Positions 1 to 10,200 are shown, counted from the first letter of the stretch. The stretch: 64,000 bases of DNA from Archangium primigenium (GCF_016904885.1 NZ_JADWYI010000001.1:3224001-3288000), one strand, 5' to 3'. The notes: a model not told the origin generated them from the sequence alone. Numbers and translations: made by a program.

Positions 1-249
1 GACCGCCGCCACCATGGCCAGGCCAATGCCCGTGTTGCCCGACGTGGGCTCCACGATGACGCTGTCCGGCTTGAGCTGACCCCGCTTCTCCGCGTCCTCG
101 ATCATCGCCAGCGCGATGCGGTCCTTGATGCTGCCGCCCGGGTTGCTGCGCTCCAGCTTGAGGTACACCTGCACCCGCGAGGGGTAGAGCCGGTTGATGC
201 GCACGTGGGGGGTGTTGCCGATCGTGTCGAGGATGCTGTTGGCCTTCAT
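1..249 (-). CDS. cysK: Cysteine synthase A, N-terminal part (cut by window edge)
   Basis: The first 83 residues of a PLP-dependent O-acetylserine sulfhydrylase are present; the rest lies beyond the left edge. The family condenses O-acetylserine with sulfide to give cysteine in the cytoplasm. The motif NPGGSIKDR carries the expected Schiff-base lysine (Lys42), and the substrate-loop motif PTSGNTG follows at residues 69-75. The ATG at 249 is preceded by a GAGAGGA ribosome-binding site. The gene lies 47 bp downstream of cysE on the same strand, so substrate maker and user are probably co-transcribed. Confidence 0.93.
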   Translation of the reverse strand, partial: MKANSILDTIGNTPHVRINRLYPSRVQVYLKLERSNPGGSIKDRIALAMIEDAEKRGQLKPDSVIVEPTSGNTGIGLAMVAAV

Positions 250-267
250 CGGTCCTCTCGGGAGTTG

Positions 268-304
268 TCTGCCATGGCAGAGAGACATCTGCTTTATCAG
301 ATGT
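268..304 (-). promoter_or_regulatory. Palindrome and hairpin between cysE and cysK
   Basis: Two dyads sit side by side in this short gap. TCTGCCATGGCAGA (268-281) is a perfect 14-bp palindrome. ACATCTG (285-291) and CAGATGT (298-304) form a 7-bp stem with a 6-base loop that takes in the cysE stop codon. In the cysE-to-cysK transcript they would fold just after cysE. They could be an mRNA processing or attenuation element or an operator; the role is inferred only from position and symmetry. Confidence 0.4.
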
Positions 305-1142
305 GATACTCCAACTCGTCGAATTCCGCACCCCCTTGTCGGGGACGGACCTCACTGCGGCGGGTCACCAATGACTCGGGCGGGATGCTGTGGGTGATGA
401 AGGCGTTGCCGGCGATGACGCTGCCGCGGCCCACCACGGTGGCGCCTCCGAGGATGGTGGCGTTGGCGTAGATGACGACGTTGTCCTCGATGGTGGGGTG
501 GCGCTTCTTGTCCGCGAGGCTCTTCTCCACCTGGAGTGCGCCCAGGGTCACACCCTGGTAGATGTTCACGCCCTCGCCGATGTGGGTCGTCTCGCCGATG
601 ACGACGCCGGTGCCGTGATCGATGACGAAGCGCCGGCCGATGGTGGCCCCCGGGTGGATGTCCACGCCCGTGCGCTCGTGGGCCAGTTCCGTGAGCAGTC
701 GGGGCAGCAGGGGGAAGCCGAGCCGCTGCAGGGCATGCGCCACGCGGTAGATGGCGATGGCGTAGAAGCCCGGGTAGGTGAGGATGACCTCGTCCACGCT
801 GCGCGCGGCGGGGTCCGCCTGGAAGATGGCGTCCGCGTCCTGGCGCAGCCAGTCGTAGATGTCCGCCAGCTCCTGCATGAAGCGCTGGGGCACGTCGTCC
901 GTGGGGGCGGGGTAGCGGGGCGCGAGCGTCTGGAGGACGCGCGTGAGCGTGGCCTCCAGCACCGCGACCTCGGAGCGCACCCCCACGGCGCTGCAGTCCA
1001 GGCGCTGGGAGAAGTGGGGGAAGAGCAGCGCCAGGACCTTCTCGGCGAAGTCGGGCGCCATGGCGCGCACGTTCGGAGAGAAGCAGTGCTGCTGGCGCGC
1101 CTGGATGAGGGTGTGGATGAGCCGACCGTTGGGTTCGTCCAT
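297..1142 (-). CDS. cysE: Serine O-acetyltransferase
   Basis: This enzyme transfers acetyl from acetyl-CoA to serine, the first committed step of cysteine synthesis. The 281-residue protein has a helical N-terminal half, then a left-handed beta-helix of hexapeptide repeats from about residue 155 ([39 protein letters not shown]). The His of the FVIDHGTG segment matches the family active site. The C-terminus ends in DELEYHI; an Ile end is typical of the tail that inserts into the CysK active site in the cysteine synthase complex. It is longer than the short E. coli-type enzyme by a divergent N-terminus, like the plant/Bacteroides-type forms. cysK follows directly. Confidence 0.92.
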   Translation of the reverse strand: MDEPNGRLIHTLIQARQQHCFSPNVRAMAPDFAEKVLALLFPHFSQRLDCSAVGVRSEVAVLEATLTRVLQTLAPRYPAPTDDVPQRFMQELADIYDWLRQDADAIFQADPAARSVDEVILTYPGFYAIAIYRVAHALQRLGFPLLPRLLTELAHERTGVDIHPGATIGRRFVIDHGTGVVIGETTHIGEGVNIYQGVTLGALQVEKSLADKKRHPTIEDNVVIYANATILGGATVVGRGSVIAGNAFITHSIPPESLVTRRSEVRPRQGGAEFDELEYHI

Positions 1143-1161
1143 GGGCCGGCGAGACTAACCG

Positions 1162-1878
1162 CTAGTAGCGGCCTCCGCCCAGAGCGCTGACGGCGGCCGA
1201 GAGCACCCGGTCCTCCACGCCCCAGACGGCCTTGTTCATTCCCTTGACACCCGCGCCGCGCATGTAGTCGGTGAAGTCGTGCAGGGCGGTGGAGCGCTGC
1301 ATGCGCTCGGTCTTGGCCGCGTAGAGCAGGGGGGTGTTCGGCGCGCCCGTCATGCCCAGGTCCGGGCAGGCCTCGGACAGCTTCTGGGGATCGATGCCCG
1401 TCGCGGCCGACATCATGGCCACGGTGAACTTGTGCACGGGCAGCTCGCGCGCGTTGGGAATCTTCTTGAGCACCTTGGCGCGCGTGTCCGGACCGGAGTC
1501 GAGCTGCTCGAGCGTGACCTTGGACATGGCCATGATCTGCTCGTTCGTCACGTGCTTGTTGTCGAGGATGGCGCGGCGGAAGAGGCTCTCGGGCGTGTCC
1601 CCCTTGATCTTGATGTCACACGTCTTGAGCCGCTCGAGCATCGTGTTGATGGTGCGGCCCACCTCGGAGTCCGCCGAACCACGCCACGTGCCCTGGGGGG
1701 CCTGGGCGGCCTTGACGGTGCCGGTGGCCTCGAAGCCGCTCTTGAGCGTGTGGCCCAGGGCCTGGGCGGCGCTGGTGGCCTGCGCGCTGGCGGGCCGCGC
1801 GGCCGTCTGGGGCGCGGCGGCGGGCGTGGCCGGCGTGGCGGGAGTGAGGGGGGCGGGGCGGCGACCGATCGGGTCCAT
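1162..1878 (-). CDS. Hypothetical protein with Ala/Pro/Thr-rich N-terminus
   Basis: I do not recognise this 238-residue protein. Residues 1 to about 60 are a low-complexity Pro/Ala/Thr stretch with no signal peptide. The remainder looks soluble and helical, with an RTINTMLERLKTCDIKIKG segment and a possible repeat-like C-terminal half. There are no membrane segments and no catalytic motif I can name. A GGAG site lies before the ATG at 1878. It ends 20 bp upstream of cysE on the same strand and may be co-transcribed with it, but nothing in the protein suggests a sulfur-metabolism role. Confidence 0.7.
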   Translation of the reverse strand: MDPIGRRPAPLTPATPATPAAAPQTAARPASAQATSAAQALGHTLKSGFEATGTVKAAQAPQGTWRGSADSEVGRTINTMLERLKTCDIKIKGDTPESLFRRAILDNKHVTNEQIMAMSKVTLEQLDSGPDTRAKVLKKIPNARELPVHKFTVAMMSAATGIDPQKLSEACPDLGMTGAPNTPLLYAAKTERMQRSTALHDFTDYMRGAGVKGMNKAVWGVEDRVLSAAVSALGGGRY

Positions 1879-2007
1879 GGGGTTCTCCGGCGTCGGCTCG
1901 GGGGGAGCCTGGGTCCGGCCCTATTATCCACACATCGGGTGGAAAAGTTGCGGCCCACCGCTCCCCGGGACGGCCGGGCGCACCGGCCGTCCCGTGAGCA
2001 CGGGGGT

Positions 2008-3243
2008 TTAACGCAGCTGGACGAAGGAGAAGATGAGGCCCTCCGCGGTCACCTGAGGGGTGCCGGTCTGGCCCGTCAGCTGGTGCAGCGTCGTGGCCGA
2101 GGAGCCGGCGGCGAACTGGGTGAAGAGGGTCTGGCCCTCGGCCTCGTAGAGGAAGCTGCTGCCGGTGCTGGCCGGGAGCGTGGTGACGGGGGTGGCGGCG
2201 AAGGTGTCCAGCTTGATCTGGGTCCAGCGCCACGCGGCCGCGCTCGCCACCAGGCGGGGGTGGACGCCCGCGTTGATGGGGTAGACCTGCTCGTCCAGCA
2301 CGCGCACGTAGGCGGTGCCCTGGGGGCCCGGGAGCACGGTGCCCACGGTGCCGCCGTCGGCGAAGTCGCTCAGCGGCTTGTAGAAGTCCGGGTCGAACTT
2401 GAGCGCCACGGGGTCGAACTTGAGCAGGCAGGGCTCGGGCGTGTCCCCGCCGGCCACGCGGTAGACGGCCGCGCCGTAGGTCTCGGTTGCGAAGTAGATC
2501 TGCCCGTCCGGACCGGTGACGCCGTCGCGCACGTAGCCGCAGCGGTCATCCGTGGCGAGCACGGCCGTGTCGGTGCGGGTGTCGACGGCGATGACGCCCG
2601 CCTTCTTGGTGATGCCCACGCTGGCGGACGGACGCCAGCCCACCGGCATGAAGACGTGGTCGCCCTTCACCACGAGCGGCGAGGAGGCGAAGGTCGTGAC
2701 GGCGCCCTCGACCGCGAGCCCCGGCAGGGCGATGGCGCGGGTGACCGTCATCTCGGTGGGGTTCCAGACGATGACCTGGGCGGTGCGGCCGTCGAAGTAG
2801 TACGCCTTGGTGGCCGAGGCGAAGTGGAACTGGGTCTGGTACTCGCCGATGGACGTCACGCCCTTGCCCGCGAAGCTCACGGTCTCACCCTTCTCCAGGG
2901 CGCCGTTCTTCAGGTCATAGCGGGTGACGGTGGCCGCCTCGCTGCCGGCGACGAAGAGCGCGCCGGACTTGGGGATGCCCATGCCGAGCGAACGGCCGGG
3001 GACCTCGATGGCCTTGTCCAGCGCCAACCGGCCGTTGCCCTCGAGCGTGTTCGTCAGGATGACGTAGCTCTGGGGCGTGTCCGCGGTGATGAGCTGGGTG
3101 GTGATGGCGTAGAGCGGGCCCGTGTCCGAGGGGTTGTCCGTGGGGGGCGTCACGGGCTCCGGATCTCCGCAACCGGCGGCGAGGGCCAGGGCGAGCGTCG
3201 TGAGGACGGCGCGCGAGGGGTTGAGCAGGGACGAGCGCTTCAT
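2008..3243 (-). CDS. Exported lipoprotein following the siderophore receptor gene
   Basis: This 411-residue protein has a lipoprotein signal peptide: Lys/Arg start, hydrophobic stretch, then LAAGC with the lipidated Cys at residue 25. A Pro/Thr linker and repeated beta-rich segments follow (for example GPDGQIYFATETYG, GPQGTAYVRVLDEQ), suggesting a beta-propeller-like periplasmic or surface protein. It starts 41 bp after mxcH, with a GAAAGG site before the ATG, so it probably belongs to the Fur-controlled mxcH transcript and may help handle ferric siderophore. The role is inferred from position; I recognise no enzyme motif. Myxobacterial siderophore loci often carry such lipoproteins next to the receptor. 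Confidence 0.75.
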   Translation of the reverse strand: MKRSSLLNPSRAVLTTLALALAAGCGDPEPVTPPTDNPSDTGPLYAITTQLITADTPQSYVILTNTLEGNGRLALDKAIEVPGRSLGMGIPKSGALFVAGSEAATVTRYDLKNGALEKGETVSFAGKGVTSIGEYQTQFHFASATKAYYFDGRTAQVIVWNPTEMTVTRAIALPGLAVEGAVTTFASSPLVVKGDHVFMPVGWRPSASVGITKKAGVIAVDTRTDTAVLATDDRCGYVRDGVTGPDGQIYFATETYGAAVYRVAGGDTPEPCLLKFDPVALKFDPDFYKPLSDFADGGTVGTVLPGPQGTAYVRVLDEQVYPINAGVHPRLVASAAAWRWTQIKLDTFAATPVTTLPASTGSSFLYEAEGQTLFTQFAAGSSATTLHQLTGQTGTPQVTAEGLIFSFVQLR

Positions 3244-3284
3244 GGGGGCGACCTTTCTTCAGAGGGGCGGGACTGCGGGGGAAT

Positions 3285-5780
3285 TCAGAGCTCCACGAGG
3301 AGCTTGGCGAACACACTGCGTCCGGGGCGTTGCACCCCGAAGAAGTCGTAGGCGGGCGTGTCGGTCAGGTTCTGCATGTCGACCGTCCAGCCCAGGGTCA
3401 ACCCCTCGCGCCGGGTGAGGTAGTTGAGCGAGAGCGAGTGGAGGAGCTGCGCGGGGATGACCTGCTTGGAGTCCACCCGCCCGGCCTTCTCCCAGGCGCG
3501 GAAGAACGCGTGGATGTAGCGCGCGTGCCAGGTGAGGGACAGCTCGTCGCGAGCGCTCATCAGGCCCCGCCACTGCAGGCGCGCGGTGCCGTTGGCCTGC
3601 AGGTAGGGGCGGTTGGGGATGCGCTGGCCCACGAAGGAGGCGAAGCCCCCCGAGTCCGAGGTGTTGCGGAAGTCCTGCCAGGTGACGTTGCCGTCGAGCG
3701 ACAGGTACTGCCCCGGAGAGGTCCACCCCGCCGCGCCCGCCACGCCCAGCGAGCGCGCCGCGTAGACGTTCTGGAAGGTGAAGAAGCTGTCCTGGCCGAG
3801 CAGCAGGATGAGCTGATCCGCGAGGCGGCCGAAGCCCAGCACGTTGGCCCGGAAGGCGCCCGCCCGGGTCTCCTGGCCCTGGTAGGTGAACTCCAGGTTG
3901 AGGTTGTGGCTGCGCTCGGGGACCAGGTCCAGGTTGTCGCCAATGAGGATGCCGTCGCCGAAGATCTCGTCCGGACGCGGCAGGCGCGTGGCGTACTCGT
4001 AGGACGCCTTGGCGAACAGGTCCGACAGCAGTCGCAGGCGCAGCCCATCACCCACGCCCACGCCGTGCAGCGACCGGTCGATGGGGGCGAAGACCCGGCT
4101 GGGCAGCAGCTTCTGGGCCTGGGCGTGCTGGACGTAGTCCTTGAAGAAGAGGACGTTCTCCAGGCGCTCCCGCAGGGCGGTGAGCGTGTACTCGACGCCG
4201 GTGACGAGCGAGGTGAGCCGCCGCTCGGCGGACAGGGGATCCAGCTCTCCGCGCGCGCGCAGCTCGCGGTCCTCGCCCGTGCGGTCGACGTGCGTGGGCG
4301 AAACGGACAGGCGCAGCCGGTGCTGGGGGGCCAGCGTCCACCCCACGTTGAGCCGCGCGAAGCCGGTGTGCTGCTTCACCTGGCGATCGACGGCGCGCTC
4401 CTCGATCTCCCCCGGCTGAGGCAACGGGCTGACGCAGCGGCCATACCAGTCGTAGGCGCAGGTGCCGCGGTCCTCCAGGCGCGTGCGCCGGAAGTTGTAG
4501 CCCGCGAGGGCGTCGGCGGTGAGGCCCCTGGCGAAATAGTGCTCGTAGCGCAGCGTGGAGCCGGCCGACAGCTCGCCGCTCGTGACCTCGCCGTAGGGCT
4601 GGGTCATGAAGACGTTGTTCTGGATGTCCTTGTCGGAGCCGTTGGCGAAGACGCGCAGTTGCAGGCGCTGGGCCCAGGGCCTGTCCACGACCCCCGCCTC
4701 CACGCCCGCGCCCCAGGCCCGGTAGGCGTCGTGGAAGCGGTAGATGCGCGCGGGAACGAGCTTGCCCTGCTCGTTGGCGACCTCGACGTTGATGGGGTAG
4801 TCGTTGCGCGTGCGATCGAGGAAGGCGTTGGCGCGCACGTGCAGGCCACTCGGCTCGTGCAGATGCCGCGCGGTGGCGGTGAGGCGGTGCGTGTCGAAGG
4901 AGCCCAGCTCGTAGGAGGCCGTGGCGCCCGGTCCCGGCGTCACCCGCTGATCCGTCACGAGGTTCACGGCGCCCCCGAGCGCGTCCGTGCCGAAGCGGAT
5001 GGGCACCACGCCCTGGTAGATCTCCATGCGCTGCACGAGGTTGACGGGCACGTTGGACAGCTCGGGCCCGAAGCCCGCCAGGTCCAGGGGCACGCCGTCC
5101 ACGAAGATGCGGATCTGCTCGTCGGAGAGCCCCGCGAGCGAGAAGCGCGAGCGGGTGCCCAGACCACCGGAGCGGCGCACGCCCGCGCCCTCGACGCGCG
5201 CCAGCGCCTCGCCGAGGTCCGCCGCCTCGCGCTGGAGCTGCTCCGTCTCCACCACCTGCACGGCCTCGGCGGACTGGCGCCGCTGCTGGGCGTAGGAGGG
5301 GCCCTGCACCAGCACCTCGATGGCCTCGTCCGGCTCGGGCACCGGCACCGGGGGCGGCGGTGCGGCCACGGCGGCCACGGTCTTCACCGGCAGCCGGAAG
5401 ACATAGGTGTAGACGAGGCGCGCGGGCCGGGCCTTTCCGTCCCGCATCGCGGGCGAGAAGCGCATGGCGAGCACCGCCTCGCGCGCCGCCTCGTCGAAAC
5501 CATGGCCTTGGGGCTCGGCCACCTCGGCCTCGGTGACCTGTCCCTCGGCGTCCAACCGGATGCGCAGCGGGACCCGGGCCTCCCGACCCTCCTGCTTCGC
5601 CGCCGGCGGGTAGCGCGCCTCCACGAAGCGCACCAGCCGGGGCGACTCGCGCGAGGGGCCCTCCTCCTGCGCCTGGACACCGCCCACCAGCCCCAGCCCC
5701 GCCGCCACGACGAGTCCCCGGACCCCACGCGTGCCCTCACCGAGGAATCCCCGGTTTCTGAAAATGGTAATCATTCTCAT
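3285..5780 (-). CDS. mxcH: TonB-dependent siderophore receptor with an N-terminal TonB-C-like domain
   Basis: This outer-membrane receptor should import ferric myxochelin. The 831-residue protein has a signal peptide (GLVVAAGLGLVGGVQAQ), then a domain resembling the C-terminal domain of TonB itself (about residues 48-130, from ARYPPAAKQEG to LVYTYVFRLP). A Pro-rich linker leads to the plug (GIPF-type region IFVDGVPLDLAGFGPEL, DALGGAVNLVTDQ) and a long beta-barrel ending in a hydrophobic strand (FAKLLVEL). The ATG at 5780 overlaps a Fur box and no ribosome-binding site is visible; an in-frame stop 18 bp upstream excludes a longer form. A start at the ATG at 5774 is possible. The receptor lies directly downstream of the myxochelin operon. 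Confidence 0.9.
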   Translation of the reverse strand: MRMITIFRNRGFLGEGTRGVRGLVVAAGLGLVGGVQAQEEGPSRESPRLVRFVEARYPPAAKQEGREARVPLRIRLDAEGQVTEAEVAEPQGHGFDEAAREAVLAMRFSPAMRDGKARPARLVYTYVFRLPVKTVAAVAAPPPPVPVPEPDEAIEVLVQGPSYAQQRRQSAEAVQVVETEQLQREAADLGEALARVEGAGVRRSGGLGTRSRFSLAGLSDEQIRIFVDGVPLDLAGFGPELSNVPVNLVQRMEIYQGVVPIRFGTDALGGAVNLVTDQRVTPGPGATASYELGSFDTHRLTATARHLHEPSGLHVRANAFLDRTRNDYPINVEVANEQGKLVPARIYRFHDAYRAWGAGVEAGVVDRPWAQRLQLRVFANGSDKDIQNNVFMTQPYGEVTSGELSAGSTLRYEHYFARGLTADALAGYNFRRTRLEDRGTCAYDWYGRCVSPLPQPGEIEERAVDRQVKQHTGFARLNVGWTLAPQHRLRLSVSPTHVDRTGEDRELRARGELDPLSAERRLTSLVTGVEYTLTALRERLENVLFFKDYVQHAQAQKLLPSRVFAPIDRSLHGVGVGDGLRLRLLSDLFAKASYEYATRLPRPDEIFGDGILIGDNLDLVPERSHNLNLEFTYQGQETRAGAFRANVLGFGRLADQLILLLGQDSFFTFQNVYAARSLGVAGAAGWTSPGQYLSLDGNVTWQDFRNTSDSGGFASFVGQRIPNRPYLQANGTARLQWRGLMSARDELSLTWHARYIHAFFRAWEKAGRVDSKQVIPAQLLHSLSLNYLTRREGLTLGWTVDMQNLTDTPAYDFFGVQRPGRSVFAKLLVEL
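5760..5778 (-). promoter_or_regulatory. Fur box at the mxcH start codon
   Basis: The 19-mer GAAAATGGTAATCATTCTC matches the classical Fur consensus at 16 of 19 positions by my count, and the dyad extends to CATTTTC at 5784. It lies over the first codons of mxcH rather than upstream of them, so Fur binding would block the start region directly. Iron repression of the receptor is the expected outcome. Confidence 0.85.
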
Positions 5781-5832
5781 TTTCGGGACGCGGAATTAGG
5801 CGGGATCCGGGGGGCTGTCAAGCCGTTGGCGT

Positions 5833-7218
5833 TCAAGCGGCCTGGGCGGACGTGCGGGGCAAGGTCTGGAGCTGTTCGGCCACGAGGAAGGCGAGCTCCA
5901 GCGCCTGCGTGGCGTTGAGGCGGGGGTCGCAGTGGGTGAGGTAACGGCGCGACAAGTCCGCCTCGGTCACGGCGTGGGTGCCGCCCAGGCACTCGGTGAC
6001 GTCCTGGCCCGTCATCTCCAGGTGCAGGCCGCCCGGGTGCACGCCCTCGGCGGTGGCCACCTGGATGAAGGTGCGGACCTCCGAGAGGACGCGCTCGAAG
6101 GGCCGCGTCTTGTACCCGTTGGTCGCGGTGTGCGTGTTGCCGTGCATCGGATCGATGGACCACACGACGGGGCGGCCATCGCGCCGGGTCGCGGCCATCA
6201 AGCGTGGCAGCCGCTCGGCGGCCGTGTCCGCGCCGAAGCGGCCAATGAGGTTGAGCTTGCCGGGCAGGCCCTCGGGGTTGAGCGCGTCCAGCATGCGCAG
6301 CAGGTCGTCCGGCTCCATGCCGGGGCCGCACTTGAGCCCGATGGGGTTCTGGATGCCGCGCATGAACTCCACGTGGCCGCCGTCGAGCTGACGCGTGCGC
6401 TCGCCAATCCACAGCAGGTGCGCCGAGCCGGCGTACCATCCGCCCGTCGCCGCGTCGTGCCGCGTGAGGGCCTCCTCCACGTTGAGCAGCAGCGCCTCGT
6501 GGCTGCTGTAGAGGTCGATCCGGCCCAGCCCCGTGTGCTGCTCCTCGGGCCGGGTGCTCTGCGTGTGCATGAAGCCGAGGAAGTCCTGGACCCGGCCGGA
6601 CAGGGCGTGCTCGAGCGTCCAGTGCCGGGGGTCGCGCAGGCCCGCGAAGCCCTCGCGGGCGAACTCGCGCACGAGCTCGAGGGTGGCCGCGGACTGTCGG
6701 TGGGCCTGGAGCAGACGCTCGGGGTCGGGCGTGCGCTCCTGGAGCGTGAACCCCATGCCGTTGATGTTGTCGCCGCGGTAGGCCGGCAGCGTGATGCCGT
6801 CCTGGGTCTCCACGGGGCTGGAGCGGGGCTTGGCGAACTGGCCGGCGATGCGGCCGATCTTCACCACGGGCAGCCCCCGCGCGAACGTCAGCACCACGGA
6901 CATCTGGAGCAGCAGCCGGAGCGTGGCGCGGACAGTGCCCGGAGCGAACTCCTTGAAGCTCTCGGCGCAGTCGCCGCCGTGCAGCAGGAACGCCTTGCCC
7001 TCGGCGACCTGGGCGAGCGCGGCGCGCAATTGCCGCGTCTCCTCGGGCGTCACGAGCAGGGGCCGCTGGGCGAGCTCGCGCTCGACCCGGGCGAGCGCCT
7101 GCGCGTCCGGGTAGTCCGAGGGGATGTGCTTGACGGGCAGGGTCCGCCAGGAACCCGGGGTCCAGTTTCGATTCGTCACGGAGGCGTTGTGTCCAAGGGT
7201 CGGGCTGGGGGAGATCAT
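5833..7218 (-). CDS. aroA5: Class II 3-deoxy-D-arabino-heptulosonate 7-phosphate synthase
   Basis: The enzyme joins phosphoenolpyruvate and erythrose 4-phosphate, the first step of the shikimate pathway. The 461-residue length and motifs (HGGDCAES, GRIAGQFAKPRSS, GIQNPIGLKCGPGM, DPMHGNTHT, ECLGGTHAV) are those of the plant-type class II enzymes; CGPG, HGN and ECxGG residues form the metal and substrate site. The start ATG at 7218 overlaps the mxcG stop codon (ATGA), so it is translationally coupled and the last gene of the siderophore operon. A dedicated isoenzyme would raise chorismate supply for 2,3-dihydroxybenzoate under iron starvation. Known myxochelin clusters carry the same gene at this place. 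Confidence 0.93.
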   Translation of the reverse strand: MISPSPTLGHNASVTNRNWTPGSWRTLPVKHIPSDYPDAQALARVERELAQRPLLVTPEETRQLRAALAQVAEGKAFLLHGGDCAESFKEFAPGTVRATLRLLLQMSVVLTFARGLPVVKIGRIAGQFAKPRSSPVETQDGITLPAYRGDNINGMGFTLQERTPDPERLLQAHRQSAATLELVREFAREGFAGLRDPRHWTLEHALSGRVQDFLGFMHTQSTRPEEQHTGLGRIDLYSSHEALLLNVEEALTRHDAATGGWYAGSAHLLWIGERTRQLDGGHVEFMRGIQNPIGLKCGPGMEPDDLLRMLDALNPEGLPGKLNLIGRFGADTAAERLPRLMAATRRDGRPVVWSIDPMHGNTHTATNGYKTRPFERVLSEVRTFIQVATAEGVHPGGLHLEMTGQDVTECLGGTHAVTEADLSRRYLTHCDPRLNATQALELAFLVAEQLQTLPRTSAQAA

Positions 7219-10200
7219 GGTCGAGGCAGCAGTCCGTGCTTCACGCAGAAGTCGAGGTAGCGATGGAGCAGCGCGCGGTCCGCGGGAGGGCAGTGGATGC
7301 CACTGCCTTCCAGCGTCTGGAGCACCCGCTCGCAGCGAATGGGACCCAGGCCGAAGACGGCATCGGCCGAGCCCGTGCGCAGGTCGAAGAAGGCCAGGGT
7401 GGCGCGCTCGTCCGCGGTGGCCTTGTCGCGCGCCACGCGCTCGCGCCACTCGGGCAGGGGAAGGTGTTCTACCGGGTAGCCGTAGTCGCGCACCCAGCCG
7501 AACAGCTCCGGCAGCCGCACCTCGGGCGTGGGCGCGAGGTTGAAGACCGGACCGGACCGGGCCGACAGCGACAGCCGGACGAGCGCCCGCGCCACGTAGT
7601 CCACGGGCGTCCAGGACTCACTGACCTCCATGTGGGGCAGCGCGCCGACGGAGATGCCCGCCAGGAGGATGCGCCAGACGAGGTCCTGTGGATTGACGAT
7701 GGCGGTGTCGATGGCGCCCACCACGCGGCCCAGCCGGTAGACGGCCACGGGAAGGCCGCGCTCGCCGGCCTGCTCCACCAGCCGTTCCGCGACCCACTTG
7801 CTCTGCTGGTAGCCATCGCGCAGGCCGTCGTGCGCGGGCACGAAGTCCTCGGAGACCTCGGGGCGCAGGTTGGCCTGGGGCGCCACCGCCAGGGTGGACA
7901 CGTAGTGCAGGGGCTTGGGCCGGACGGCCGCCGCCAGCCGCAACAGCTCCTGGGTGCCGCGCACGTTGACGGCCCGGAGGCTGCCGTACTCGCGCACGAC
8001 GCTGACCACGGCGGCGTTGTGGTAGACGGCATCGCACTCGGCGGCGAGGCCGTGGAAGCGCGCGGGCTCCAGCCCGAGCATCGGCTGGGTCAGGTCCGCC
8101 GGCAGCGCGAGCACCCGCTCCGAGAGCCCCTGGGTGGACAGGCCCTGTCCCTCCAGGGCGGTGCGCAGCCGCTCCATCGCATGGGCTTCATCCCGGGCCC
8201 GGATCGGGCACACCACGCGGGCGCTCGTCTGCCGCAGCAGTTGGTCCAGCAGGTGCGTGCCGACGAAGCCCGTGGCGCCCGTGAGCAGCACCTGCCGCGC
8301 GGGCGTCGAGGCCGGGGCTACGCGCAGGCCTCGCGGGACGATGTCCTCGGACAGGACGGCGTCGGCGAGCATCGCGGGCGGCGGTCCCCCGGCGCTGGCC
8401 ACCGTGTCCTCTCCGCGCTCCAGGGCCTGGGCCAGTCCCGCGGCGGTCGGGTGACGGAACACCGTGGCGACCGGGACGTCCCGGCCGAGGATGACGCCGA
8501 GCCGATTGGCGACCTGGATGCTCTGCAGGGACTGCCCGCCCAGCTCGAAGAAGTCGTCCTGCGCGGAGATGCCACTCACGCCGAGCACCTGCTCCCAGAT
8601 GCGCAGCACCTCGCGCTCCAGCTCCGTGGCGGCCTCGAGCGCGGACGTCGTCGACTCCGTGTCCGTCCACCGGCGCAGCTCGCCCCGGTCCACCTTGCCC
8701 GTGCTGGTCCTCGGCAGTTGCTCGCGGAACACGAAGGCGCCCGGCACCATGGGCGCGGGCAGCGCCGCGAGGAGCGCCCGGCGCAGCTGGGCCGCCGTGG
8801 GCCTGGGCTCGGTGACGACGAGGTGCGCGCACAGCCGCCGCGTGCCTCCCTCCAGCACCTGGCCCACCACCGCGGCGTCCTTCACGCCGGCCTGGCGCAG
8901 CAGCACGGTCTCCACCTCGGAGGGATCGATGCGGTGCCCGCTGATCTTGAACTCGTCATCCACGCGGCCCACGAACACGAGCTGTCCATCCTCGCGCAGC
9001 CGGGCGGTGTCGCCAGTGCGGTAGGCCCGGGGCGCGCCCGGCCAGTGCGACAGCGTGACGAAGCGCTTCGCGTCCAGCTCCGGGCGGCCCAGGTAGCCTC
9101 GGGCGAGGCCGCCGCCCAGGAGGTACAGCTCGCCCTCCGTGCCCGACGCCACGGGCCGGCCGTGCTTGTCGAGCAGCGCCGCGCTCACGCCTGGCAGGGG
9201 ACGGCCAATGGGCACCTCCTCGCCCGCGCCCTCCAGCGCGTCACCGAGCGAGGCGACGGTGGCCACCACGGTGGCCTCGGTGGGGCCATACGTGTTGAGC
9301 AGGTGCACCCGAGAGCCCACGGCGGCGCGCCAGCGGGCCACGCGCTCGGGCAGCGCGGCCTCGCCGCCGATGATGACCGTGCGCAGGCAGGCGGGAAGCG
9401 CGAGCGCGCCCGTGGAGACGCTGTACGCCAGCTCGTGCCAGAAGGCCGTGGGCAGATCCAACACGGTGATGCCCAGGCTGGCGCAGGCCTCGATGAGCCG
9501 GGGGACGGACTGGAGCATCTCGTCCGTGCGCAGCACCAGGCGCGCGCCCGCGCACAGGGTGACGAAGAGCTCCTCCACGCTGGCGTCGAAGTGCAGGGGG
9601 GCGAACTGCAACACCCGGTCCTCGCGTGTCACGCCGTAGCGCCAGGTCGCGCCCGCCACGAAGTGGGCCAGCGCGCCGTGGGAGATCTGCACGCCGTTGG
9701 GCTGACCCGTCGAGCCCGAGGTGTAGATGACGTAGGCCAGGCGCTCCGCTTCCGGGCGGGGCTCGGCCGGGGGGGGGGATGCCTCCACCGCCGGGTGCTC
9801 CAGACGGCGCACGGACAGCGCGCCGGGGGCGGTCGGCGCCGCCTTGGCCTCGGGCGGCTGCGTGGGGGTGACGAGCACCGCGGGCGCGGCGTCCGCGAGA
9901 ATGGCGGCCGTCCGGGACTCGGGGCCGAACGGATCGAGCGGCAGGTAGCCCGCGCCGGCGAACAGCACGCCGAGGCTCGCCACGATGGCATCGATGCTCC
10001 GGGGCACCTGCACCGCCACGGGCGAGTCCGGACGCACGCCCTCCGCGAGGAGCCGCGACGACAGGGCACGCGCGGACTCGACCAGCTCCCGGTAGCTCAG
10101 GCGCCAGGGACCGTGCTCCACCGCCACGGCCTCGGGCTGCTCCCGGGCCCGGGCGCACAGCGCCTCCAGCACCGGATGGGCGGGGCCCGGCAGTGGACCG

